Below are positions 1 through 5,671 of a DNA stretch of 6,781 nt, piece by piece. The stretch comes from an uncultured Eubacteriales bacterium (GTDB taxonomy: Bacteria; Bacillota; Clostridia; Lachnospirales; Anaerotignaceae): contig URLB01000110.1 of the NCBI GenBank assembly GCA_900548595.1, positions 1 to 6,781 on the forward strand. Reading direction: 5' to 3'. The notes beneath the pieces were generated by a model. It was not told where the DNA came from. It saw nothing but the letters and a program-made list of their open reading frames with translations, and ran no database searches. The first letter of the stretch is position 1; the number at the start of each line of letters is the position of its first letter. The translations under genes and the position numbers were made by a program.

Positions 1-61
1 CGCAACCGACAAAAGAAAAAACGAGAATAGTTAAAATAAATAAAGATAAAATCTTCTTCAT
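1..61 (-). CDS. Lipoprotein N-terminus (partial gene, cut by left edge)
   Basis: Only the first 20 codons are visible; the rest lies outside the window. They form a classic lipoprotein signal peptide: M-K-K at the start, a hydrophobic stretch at about residues 4-18, and a lipobox F-V-G-C ending at Cys20. Lgt would lipidate that cysteine and signal peptidase II would cut before it, leaving the mature protein on the outer face of the membrane. The ATG at 61-59 follows an AGGTG ribosome binding site (70-74) by eight bases, and a good promoter lies at 116-144. The mature domain is not visible, so the function (solute-binding protein, enzyme or other) cannot be told. The signal-peptide reading is strong; that the frame continues beyond the edge is inferred. 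Confidence 0.75.
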   Translation of the reverse strand, partial: MKKILSLFILTILVFSFVGC

Positions 62-115
62 AATTTTTTCACCTGTCTTCACTCCTGTAAAACTTTTAAT
101 CCATCTTATGAGTCT

Positions 116-144
116 ATTATATATTGACGTTTTGTTTCAGGCAA
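116..144 (-). promoter_or_regulatory. Promoter of the left-edge lipoprotein gene
   Basis: Read on the minus strand, there is a -35 box TTGCCT (144-139), a 17-base spacer, and a perfect -10 box TATAAT (121-116). This is a vegetative sigma-A type promoter. Transcription would start near 109, giving a leader of about 48 bases. The remaining stretch from 145 to 276 is AT-rich, and I see no gene, riboswitch or convincing terminator in it. Confidence 0.6.
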
Positions 145-276
145 TTACGTTTTTCTTAATTATTATATAAAATAATTAAAAACTTCTAAAAAGTGGTTAT
201 AGAATCTAGATTTTTATGGATTTAAAGCGGTCGTGTGGAGACAAACCATTATTTTAACTATTATTCTATAAATTAG

Positions 277-1080
277 TTATTCATCGTTGCAAGATGTGTT
301 GTTTGCAATTTGGCGCCCCTCATTATTTATCGAATAATTGTCTCTTATAATCAGTTCGGAAACAGGAACTATTTCATATCCTTTTTCTTTTAATCCCTTT
401 ATTATAGTATCAAGCGCTTCGGGCGTGTATTTTGCGTCATTATGAAAAAGTATTATCGAACCGTTCCCAAGATGTTTATGATTCAAAACCTGTTTAATTT
501 CAGCTTCCGTTCCATATTCTTTCCAATCAAGACTGTCAATATCCCACTGTATTGTATAATATCCGCATTCTTTAGCCGAAGAAATTACGTCGTTTGTATA
601 TTCCCCAAAAGGCGCTCTGAATAAATCCATTTGCACGCCGGTAAGTTCCTTAACCTTATTTCCTGCAGAAGTCAATTCCTCTTTTATCTGTTCTTTTGTC
701 AGCTGGCTCATATGAGGATGCGTTGCCGAATGATTTCCGAGGTCATGCCCTGCTTCGGCTATTTTTTTTACTTCTTCAGGATATTTATCTACCCAATAAC
801 CGCACATAAAAAATGTTGTTTTTACATCATTATCAGCAAGTATCTGAAGAAGCTTATCTGTATCATCAGCTCCCCATGCCGCGTCGAATGAAATTGCCAC
901 CTGCGGTTTTTCGGTTTCTACGCAGTATATAGGCAGCAGCCGCTCTGTCTTTGCAATTGCCGCGGCAAAAACAGCTTTTGCCGTCGGTGAAATTGTTTTT
1001 ACCGCAACAGAGGCGAAAATAACTAATGCAATTGCAGCCAATGTCTTTCTCTTAGAAAATTTAAATGTCTTGATAATCAA
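277..1080 (-). CDS. PdaB-like membrane-anchored polysaccharide deacetylase (CE4 family)
   Basis: This 267-residue protein has a short basic N-terminus, a hydrophobic anchor at about residues 14-30, and an extracytoplasmic NodB/CE4 domain at about 60-240. Such enzymes remove acetyl groups from N-acetylated sugars of peptidoglycan or other polysaccharides, using a metal ion. The motifs are complete in the form seen in spore PdaB-type proteins: S-F-D-A-A-W-G (64-70, catalytic Asp66), H-S-A-T-H (117-121, metal-binding His117 and His121), R-A-P-F-G (155-159), D-S-L-D-W (182-186) and L-F-H (211-213). The second Asp of the usual TFDDG motif is Ala67, as is common in this subgroup. The start is TTG at 1080-1078, seven bases after an AAAAGGTG ribosome binding site (1095-1088). 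No ATG fits, because an in-frame stop lies just upstream. The length matches PdaB (about 254). A sporulation role is inferred from family resemblance only; I saw no sporulation sigma-factor promoter. Confidence 0.88.
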   Translation of the reverse strand: MIIKTFKFSKRKTLAAIALVIFASVAVKTISPTAKAVFAAAIAKTERLLPIYCVETEKPQVAISFDAAWGADDTDKLLQILADNDVKTTFFMCGYWVDKYPEEVKKIAEAGHDLGNHSATHPHMSQLTKEQIKEELTSAGNKVKELTGVQMDLFRAPFGEYTNDVISSAKECGYYTIQWDIDSLDWKEYGTEAEIKQVLNHKHLGNGSIILFHNDAKYTPEALDTIIKGLKEKGYEIVPVSELIIRDNYSINNEGRQIANNTSCNDE

Positions 1081-1170
1081 TATGTATCACCTTTTGTTCT
1101 GTGTTTATACAAATATATTCAACAACTTATTTATAATTCAGAAGTCCATGATAAAAGTACCCCTTATTCC

Positions 1171-1200
1171 TTGACTGAAAATATACTTTCGTTCTATAAT
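1171..1200 (+). promoter_or_regulatory. Promoter of the guanine deaminase operon
   Basis: A -35 box TTGACT (1171-1176), an 18-base spacer and a perfect -10 box TATAAT (1195-1200) form a strong sigma-A promoter. Transcription would start near 1207, leaving a leader of about 26 bases before the ATG. That is too short for a purine or molybdenum-cofactor riboswitch, so control is more likely by a DNA-binding protein. The spacer contains the imperfect palindrome GAAAATATACTTTC (1177-1190, six of seven pairs). Confidence 0.75.
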
Positions 1201-1202
1201 CC

Positions 1203-1216
1203 ATTTGAAAGCAAAT
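1203..1216. repeat. Inverted repeat over the operon start site (possible operator)
   Basis: ATTTG-aaag-CAAAT forms five-base arms around a four-base centre. It sits directly after the -10 box and spans the predicted transcription start. Looser outer arms CCAT (1201-1204) and ATGG (1220-1223) reach into the GGAGG ribosome binding site. It could be a repressor operator or a small hairpin at the 5' end of the message. Arms this short can arise by chance in AT-rich DNA, so the function is inferred. Confidence 0.35.
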
Positions 1217-1232
1217 ATTATGGAGGCATTTT

Positions 1233-2495
1233 ATGGCTAACTTTATTTTACACGGCAATATTATATATTCTAAAAATAAAGATACGTTGGAGATAATAGA
1301 AAACGGATATGTTGTATGCTCGGAAGGAGTATCAAAAGGAGTTTTTTCCTATATACCCTCAGAATATAAAGATTTTGAACTGATTGAATATAACGATAAA
1401 ATTATAATTCCCGGACTTGTGGATCTTCATGTACACGCGCCTCAGTACAATTTCAGAAGCGTAGGAATGGACTGTGAATTATTGGAATGGCTTGAAAAAC
1501 ATGCTTTTCCCGAAGAGGCAAAATTTTCCGATACTGAATATGCGGAAAAAGCGTATTCTTTGTTTACGGAAGATTTAAAAACCGGATATACAACAAGGGC
1601 ATGTATATTCGGAACACTTCATAAAGAGGCTTCTCTTATTCTTATGGAACAGCTTGAAAAAAGCGGTGTCAAAACAATGGTAGGAAAAGTAAACATGGAT
1701 AGAAACTGTCCTGACTATCTTTGCGAAAGTTCTGCTGAAAAGTCCATAGCCGAGACAACAGCGTTTATTGAAGACTCAAAGAAATTTAAGAATACAAAGC
1801 CGATAATTACTCCAAGGTTCATTCCTTCTTGTACAGACGAGCTTATGTATTCTCTTTCGGAACTGGTGAAAAAATATAATTTGCCTATACAATCTCATCT
1901 ATCGGAAAACCCTTCAGAAATAGAATGGGTAAAAGAGTTATGCCCTTTTTCAACTTCGTACGGAAACGCATATGACAGATTTGGTATGCTGGACAACAAA
2001 ACCATAATGGCTCATTGCGTTCATATGACCGATGAAGAACTTAAATTGATGAAAGATAAAAATGCCTTTGTCGCCCATTGCCCGGAATCTAATATGAATT
2101 TAGCGTCAGGAATATCCCCTGTTTCGGAAATGCTGGATAAAGGTATAAAAATAGGCTTGGGTTCGGACGTTTCCGGCGGAACAACATTGTCAATATTAAG
2201 AGCGATGTCATTGGCCGCACAGTGTTCAAAACTTTACTGGAGATATATAAACTCAAGTTATAAACCGTTGACTTTAGAAAATATATTCTTTATGGCTACA
2301 AAAGGCGGAGGCGAATTCTTCGGAAAAGTCGGTTCTTTTGAAAACGGATATGAGTTCGACGCCCTTGTCATTGACGACAGTTTAATAAAAACAACCATAG
2401 AGTTCCCTATAAAAGAAAGACTTGAACGAGTTGTCTATTTAGGAAATAAACATAATTTAGTTTCAAAATTTGTTTCCGGAAATAAAATTTTTTAA
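1233..2495 (+). CDS. guaD: Guanine deaminase (amidohydrolase superfamily)
   Basis: Guanine deaminase hydrolyses guanine to xanthine and ammonia in the cytosol, feeding purine breakdown or salvage. The 420-residue protein shows the full metal-dependent amidohydrolase signature in guanine-deaminase form. P-G-L-V-D-L-H-V-H-A-P-Q-Y (60-72) supplies zinc ligands His66 and His68, and Gln71 is a likely guanine contact. L-L-E-W-L at 83-87 is typical of the family. T-P-R-F (193-196) carries the substrate-binding Arg195. Q-S-H-L-S-E-N (220-226) gives ligand His222 and catalytic Glu225, M-A-H-C (259-262) gives His261, and G-S-D-V-S-G-G (310-316) gives Asp312. The length is slightly below the usual 430-450. 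GGAGG (1222-1226) precedes the ATG by six bases. It is the first gene of a three-gene operon with a hydantoinase-like enzyme and a MocA-like protein. A related cytosine- or chlorohydrolase-type enzyme (SsnA family) is the alternative, but the H-A-P-Q-Y and L-L-E-W-L motifs favour guanine deaminase. Confidence 0.87.
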   Translation: MANFILHGNIIYSKNKDTLEIIENGYVVCSEGVSKGVFSYIPSEYKDFELIEYNDKIIIPGLVDLHVHAPQYNFRSVGMDCELLEWLEKHAFPEEAKFSDTEYAEKAYSLFTEDLKTGYTTRACIFGTLHKEASLILMEQLEKSGVKTMVGKVNMDRNCPDYLCESSAEKSIAETTAFIEDSKKFKNTKPIITPRFIPSCTDELMYSLSELVKKYNLPIQSHLSENPSEIEWVKELCPFSTSYGNAYDRFGMLDNKTIMAHCVHMTDEELKLMKDKNAFVAHCPESNMNLASGISPVSEMLDKGIKIGLGSDVSGGTTLSILRAMSLAAQCSKLYWRYINSSYKPLTLENIFFMATKGGGEFFGKVGSFENGYEFDALVIDDSLIKTTIEFPIKERLERVVYLGNKHNLVSKFVSGNKIF

Positions 2496-2515
2496 AAAGA
2501 TAAGGAGGAGTTTGC

Positions 2516-3802
2516 ATGTATGATCTCGGAATAATTAACGGCAAAGTTTATACTGAGTTAGGATTTATTAATACAAATTTATATGTCAGTAACGGAAAAA
2601 TAGCCGCATTATCTGACGAAATGTTTAAATGTAAAACTATTGAAAACGCTGACGGAGCCAAAATACTGCCGGGATTAATCGACCCGCATGTACACTTCTC
2701 CCTTACTGTAGGAAATAACACTTCGACTGATGATTTTGAAAAGGGTTCTATAAATGGTCTGCTTGGAGGAATAACGACATATATCGATTTTCTTGACCCT
2801 GTAAAGAAAAAAGACGGCATTAAAAAAGCTTTCGATGAAAGATATTCGCTGGCCGAAAATTCAGCTTCGGATTATGCTTTTCACAGTTGTCTGGCTAATC
2901 CGACAGACAGCGCGGAAGAAATGATAAGAGAAGGCTTAAAATACGGTATAACTTCAATTAAACTATTTACAACCTATTCAAATACCGATAGAAGAACGTA
3001 TGACAATTACATTAAAGAACTGCTTATTCATTCAAAAGAAAACAATGTCAGGATAGTAATACATGCGGAAAATGATAATCTTGTTGATTATAATGATAGG
3101 ATATTGATTAAAGACCATGAAAAAAGCAGAGATTCTTTATGCGAAACAACGGAAGTCCTTAAATTAGCGCAAATGGCAAGGATTACAGGAGGAAATCTAT
3201 ATATAGTTCATGTAAGCTCTGGCATTACGGCTGACATAATAGCTCGCGAATACAGAAAAGAATTAGAAAACGGACGTATAATTATGGAAAGCTGCCCACA
3301 CTATTTTATATTTAACAGCTCTGCTTATGATAAATGCGACGGTTATTTATATACAATGACTCCTCCCCTTAGAGCAGAATCTGAACGTAAGCTCCTGTGT
3401 TCAAATATAAATTATATTTCCACAATTGGAACGGATCACTGCCCTTTTACCGATAATATGAAAAATCATAAATTTACAAGTGAAACGCCTATGGGCATAG
3501 GCGGAATTAAATATTCTTTTTTAAATATGTATTCAATATTCGGAGATTCAGTTATTAAAAAATTCACTTCAAATGTTGCTAAAGCTTATAATTTATTTCC
3601 CAGAAAAGGTGCTTTGTTGCCGGGCGCTGACGCTGATATTGTTATTTTCGATGACAGCGTTACAGATACTATAAAAGACAATACAAGCCTTTATAACGGT
3701 ATAGAAATACAGGGAAAAATAGTGAAAGTTTATCTCGGAGGAAACTGCGTAGTTAATAACGGTAAATATATAATCAGCAGAGGAAAATATATAAAACGAT
3801 GA
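2516..3802 (+). CDS. Hydantoinase/dihydropyrimidinase-family cyclic amidohydrolase
   Basis: Enzymes of this family open cyclic amide rings (hydantoins, dihydropyrimidines, allantoin) using two metal ions bridged by a carbamylated lysine. All expected ligands are present in this 428-residue protein: D-P-H-V-H (56-60; His58, His60), S-I-K-L-F (147-151; Lys149 to be carbamylated), I-H-A-E-N (182-186; His183), V-H-V-S-S-G (231-236; His232) and G-T-D-H-C-P-F (305-311; Asp307). Tyr154 matches the substrate-binding tyrosine of dihydropyrimidinases. P-R-K-G (362-365) and P-G-A-D-A-D-I-V (369-376) are the normal C-terminal signature. It is about 30 residues shorter than typical bacterial members (about 455). 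AAGGAGG (2502-2508) precedes the ATG by seven bases, and only 20 bases separate it from the guanine deaminase gene, so they are cotranscribed. The true substrate cannot be read from the sequence. Similar genes lie in purine-degradation and molybdenum-hydroxylase clusters of anaerobes, which the neighbours here support. Confidence 0.85.
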   Translation: MYDLGIINGKVYTELGFINTNLYVSNGKIAALSDEMFKCKTIENADGAKILPGLIDPHVHFSLTVGNNTSTDDFEKGSINGLLGGITTYIDFLDPVKKKDGIKKAFDERYSLAENSASDYAFHSCLANPTDSAEEMIREGLKYGITSIKLFTTYSNTDRRTYDNYIKELLIHSKENNVRIVIHAENDNLVDYNDRILIKDHEKSRDSLCETTEVLKLAQMARITGGNLYIVHVSSGITADIIAREYRKELENGRIIMESCPHYFIFNSSAYDKCDGYLYTMTPPLRAESERKLLCSNINYISTIGTDHCPFTDNMKNHKFTSETPMGIGGIKYSFLNMYSIFGDSVIKKFTSNVAKAYNLFPRKGALLPGADADIVIFDDSVTDTIKDNTSLYNGIEIQGKIVKVYLGGNCVVNNGKYIISRGKYIKR

Positions 3803-4365
3803 AAATTACAGCGGTAATAATGTGCTCAGGATTAAGCAAAAGAATGGGTAAAAATAAACTGCTTATGGATTTCGGCGGAAATATATTAGTTGATTATATA
3901 ATTAACATTCTGACCGAAATAGATTTTTATAGGTTGTTGGCAGTTACGTCTTACAGCGAAATAAACAAGTATTCAGACAGACTTACGATTATAAATAATT
4001 CCGAAAACTATAAAGGGATATCTTCATCTGTAATATTAGGAACAAATAATTGCGGAGACTGCGATGGGATAATGTTTTTCACGGCGGATCAGCCTTTTAT
4101 GAATAAAGAGGTTATTGAAAAGCTAATACACTCTTTCGATAAAAAAAATAAAATAACTGTTCCTATAGTAAACGGGGCGCCTCAGAACCCGGTTATTTTT
4201 CCCATAAGATATAAAAACGAGCTACTTTCACTTTCGGGAGACTGCGGAGGAAAAAAGATATATAAAAAGCATTTATGCGACACAGAATTTGTAGATTTTT
4301 CAGATTTTACTCCTTTTATTGATATAGATACAGAGGAAGATTTTAAACGTTATATAAACAAATGA
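3799..4365 (+). CDS. MocA/MobA-like molybdenum cofactor nucleotidyltransferase
   Basis: Proteins of this family transfer a nucleotide to molybdopterin. MocA uses CTP to make the cytosine dinucleotide cofactor used by xanthine-dehydrogenase-type hydroxylases. The 188-residue protein has the nucleotide-binding loop C-S-G-L-S-K-R-M-G-K-N-K (9-20), where LAAG is usual for the first four positions. It also has the metal-binding A-D-Q-P-F (96-100, Asp97), the N-P-V-I-F-P segment (130-135), G-D-C-G-G-K-K (147-153) and a D-I-D-T-E-E-D-F tail motif (175-182). The Q-N-P-V and G-D-x-G-G patterns favour MocA over MobA. Its ATG overlaps the previous stop as ATGA, and the nearest AGAGG (3779-3783) is 15 bases away, so translation is probably coupled. 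Pairing with guanine deaminase suggests service to a purine hydroxylase, which is not in this window. Another sugar- or cofactor-nucleotidyltransferase role is possible. Confidence 0.78.
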   Translation: MKITAVIMCSGLSKRMGKNKLLMDFGGNILVDYIINILTEIDFYRLLAVTSYSEINKYSDRLTIINNSENYKGISSSVILGTNNCGDCDGIMFFTADQPFMNKEVIEKLIHSFDKKNKITVPIVNGAPQNPVIFPIRYKNELLSLSGDCGGKKIYKKHLCDTEFVDFSDFTPFIDIDTEEDFKRYINK

Positions 4366-4390
4366 CGCTTTTAAGCGTCATTTGTTATTT
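4357..4390 (+). terminator. Terminator of the guaD operon, likely bidirectional
   Basis: A perfect inverted repeat pairs 4357-4370 with 4373-4386: a 14-base-pair stem with a two-base centre TT. TGACGCTT lies on the left arm and AAGCGTCA on the right. A T-rich tail follows on the plus strand (TTTGTTATTT from 4381), and the other strand also runs into T-rich sequence. The mocA-like stop codon TGA lies inside the left arm, so termination is tight against the gene end. The symmetry also suits leftward transcription from the Imm17-like gene. Confidence 0.8.
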
Positions 4391-4507
4391 AACAGTCTGT
4401 TAATGAGTATCATGCCAAATTTGACAAGGTCTAATTCATTTTTCAAAAATCCCCCGGAATCATCATTGCACCATTACAACAAGCATATCATTTTCATATT
4501 GGTTGAC
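4378..4507 (-). pseudogene. Possible decayed gene tail (unidentified)
   Basis: Reading leftwards, a 31-codon open stretch (4473-4381, stop TGA at 4380-4378) encodes protein-like sequence. It includes G-G-F-L-K-N-E-L-D (residues 7-15) and a hydrophobic, amphipathic end K-F-G-M-I-L-I-N-R-L-L. It has no start codon or ribosome binding site and is preceded by an in-frame TAA. A neighbouring frame carries another protein-like piece just upstream (4507-4466: Y-E-N-D-M-L-V-V-M-V-Q), as if a frameshift had split one gene. The stop sits in the shared terminator palindrome, where a convergent gene should end. I do not recognise the family. It may be a remnant of an accessory gene downstream of the Imm17-like gene, or chance. 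The rest of 4391-4582 holds nothing else I can support. Confidence 0.3.
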
Positions 4508-4582
4508 CTATATTTTCGGATATAACGCATTAGATTTTATCAGATTTCATTACTATAACTACTTTCGATTTGTATGCCTTTC

Positions 4583-4828
4583 TTATCTGCCTGTAAAGAG
4601 AAAGAAAATACCGCATGCAATAATTACAACTCCGAGAAACCCAATAAAGATACGATAACCGCTCTGCCCGAATGTATCATATACAAACCGTCCGGGTCCG
4701 AAAGGCTTTTCTCCCTCAAGACTTGTAATCCACTTCCAATTGAATATTGCCCCCAATAGTGTAAGTATGCCTCCGGCAATGACCACATATTGCCAATGTT
4801 CCTTAAAATATTCAACGATATTCTCCAT
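4583..4828 (-). CDS. Small two-helix membrane protein, Imm17 (immunity protein 17)-like
   Basis: An 81-residue protein with two clear membrane segments, at about residues 13-30 and 58-79, joined by a polar loop. The pattern N-W-K-W (30-33) after helix one and G-Y-R-I-F-I-G-F-L-G (57-66) leading into helix two resembles my memory of the Imm17 family. That family was predicted as immunity proteins of polymorphic toxin systems and occurs widely as stand-alone genes in Clostridia. The ATG at 4828-4826 follows an AGGGG ribosome binding site (4840-4836) by seven bases, which makes this a real gene rather than a chance frame. No toxin or secretion gene is in the window, so a role in immunity is unproven. 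It lies alone on the minus strand between a convergent metabolic operon and tetR, with a possible gene remnant downstream. The gene call is firm; the family name is moderate. Confidence 0.72.
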   Translation of the reverse strand: MENIVEYFKEHWQYVVIAGGILTLLGAIFNWKWITSLEGEKPFGPGRFVYDTFGQSGYRIFIGFLGVVIIACGIFFLFTGR

Positions 4829-4903
4829 GTGTTAGCCCCTTTTTTATTTCTGCGGTTAATTTTTAAACAATTCCGACTTTTATACGTTTTTTTCGTAATG
4901 TAT

Positions 4904-4932
4904 CTTATATATTCTTACTATTTATTTGTCTG
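4904..4932 (-). promoter_or_regulatory. Candidate promoter of the Imm17-like gene
   Basis: On the minus strand there is a -35-like CAGACA (4932-4927), a 17-base spacer and a -10 box TATAAG (4909-4904). Both depart from consensus. A second -10-like TATAAA lies closer to the gene (4884-4879) with a poor -35. The leader would be about 70 bases. The call is tentative because the whole region is AT-rich. Confidence 0.35.
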
Positions 4933-5010
4933 AATTGCTGCCTCAATCAAATATCAGCTTAAATATCAAACGTAATTCTGTTATGGGAATATATTATATG
5001 CATAGCAACT

Positions 5011-5060
5011 TCAACCTGTTGATGTATATAATATTAATATTTTACTACATAACTCAACAG
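5011..5060. repeat. Nested inverted repeats downstream of tetR
   Basis: CTGTTGA (5016-5022) pairs with TCAACAG (5054-5060). Inside these, ATGTA (5022-5026) pairs with TACAT (5046-5050), and the centre holds the perfect palindrome AATATTAATATT (5030-5041). A second, competing pairing TCAAC-ct-GTTGA (5011-5022) shares the left arm. The block lies 18 bases past the tetR stop, so it may be its 3' hairpin. No clear T-run follows on the minus strand, so it is not a standard intrinsic terminator. Nothing gene-like is visible in 4829-5078. Confidence 0.45.
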
Positions 5061-5078
5061 ATAAATATAGAAAACATG

Positions 5079-5651
5079 TTAAACCGACATATTTTTTTCT
5101 TCCTCAATACCCTTAAGACCATATAAAACCAAGTTATACATCAAATTTGCTACATCTTCGACAGATTTATCATAATTTGACTTTATCCATAGGCTTATAG
5201 TGCTTATAGCGCCCATTATAATCATACAGTAGACATATTTTTTATCGCCTTCTTTAATATTCGGCTCATATTTTTCTGCCATAACCTTTTTCATTGCCAC
5301 CGACATAAGTCTTATCCTAAAATCTGTATCACTGTTTTTGCTCAACAATATATCAAACATTTCTCCGTTGGTCTTAACGTATGTAATGAACTCTTCCAAA
5401 AGCTTTATTTTTTCTTTCTCTAAACTTAAATTTTTGAGAAATTCAGACGTTTTTTCCAAAAGTTCGTCTTCCGCTTCTTTTACAAGGGAATACTGATCGC
5501 CGTAATATTTATAAAATGTCGTCCTGTTTACATCGGCGTTTTCACACAGTTCTTTGATTGTAATTTTATTCAAAGGTTTATTTTTCATAAGTTCAAATAT
5601 ACTTTCTTTAAGCAGCCTTTTTGTCATCATTACCCTTCTGTTTTCAACCAT
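5079..5651 (-). CDS. TetR/AcrR-family transcriptional regulator
   Basis: A 190-residue DNA-binding repressor of TetR type. Residues 8-50 form the N-terminal helix-turn-helix domain, with T-I-K-E-L-C-E-N-A-D-V-N-R-T-T-F-Y-K-Y-Y (31-50) as the recognition region and the typical F-Y-K-Y-Y ending. The rest is a helical ligand-binding and dimer domain. Its end (G-A-I-S-T-I-S-L-W-I-K, about 147-157, then L-M-Y-N-L-V-L-Y-G-L) matches the C-terminal domain of the DhaS-like group of small TetR regulators. I chose the ATG at 5651-5649 because GGAGG (5661-5657) lies five bases before it; a TTG four codons upstream overlaps that site and is unlikely. The gene is divergent from degV across about 170 bases, which suggests that it regulates itself and degV. 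The ligand is unknown, though a fatty acid or lipid-related signal is plausible given the neighbour. Confidence 0.88.
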   Translation of the reverse strand: MVENRRVMMTKRLLKESIFELMKNKPLNKITIKELCENADVNRTTFYKYYGDQYSLVKEAEDELLEKTSEFLKNLSLEKEKIKLLEEFITYVKTNGEMFDILLSKNSDTDFRIRLMSVAMKKVMAEKYEPNIKEGDKKYVYCMIIMGAISTISLWIKSNYDKSVEDVANLMYNLVLYGLKGIEEEKNMSV

Positions 5652-5671
5652 AGCGTCCTCCAAAGTATATT

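Noticed and set aside
59..75. Tiny GTG-started leader peptide (four codons) overlapping the lipoprotein start as ATGA on the minus strand
   Set aside because: It is too short to support. The GTG coincides with the ribosome binding site of the lipoprotein gene and is best explained as part of it.
203..212. Palindrome AATCTAGATT as a terminator of the deacetylase gene
   Set aside because: It has no loop and no T-run in the right place on the minus strand, and such a ten-base palindrome is expected by chance.
442..891. Plus-strand open frames opposite the deacetylase gene
   Set aside because: They lie antisense to a gene with complete CE4 motifs, lack ribosome binding sites, and give Phe/Cys-rich sequence typical of reverse reading.
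1081..1232. Purine or molybdenum-cofactor riboswitch ahead of guaD
   Set aside because: The strong promoter leaves a leader of only about 26 bases, and no conserved aptamer-like sequence is visible.
4503..4526. TTGACC and TATAAC as a plus-strand promoter
   Set aside because: The spacing is only 12 bases, and no plus-strand gene follows before tetR.
4574..4815. A plus-strand frame (4574-4759) and a second minus-strand frame (4624-4815) over the Imm17-like gene
   Set aside because: Neither has a proper ribosome binding site or family resemblance, while the 81-residue frame has both a good site and two clear membrane helices.
4926..5126. 66-codon plus-strand open frame starting with TTG
   Set aside because: It has no ribosome binding site, low-complexity AT-driven composition, and overlaps the end of tetR in antisense.
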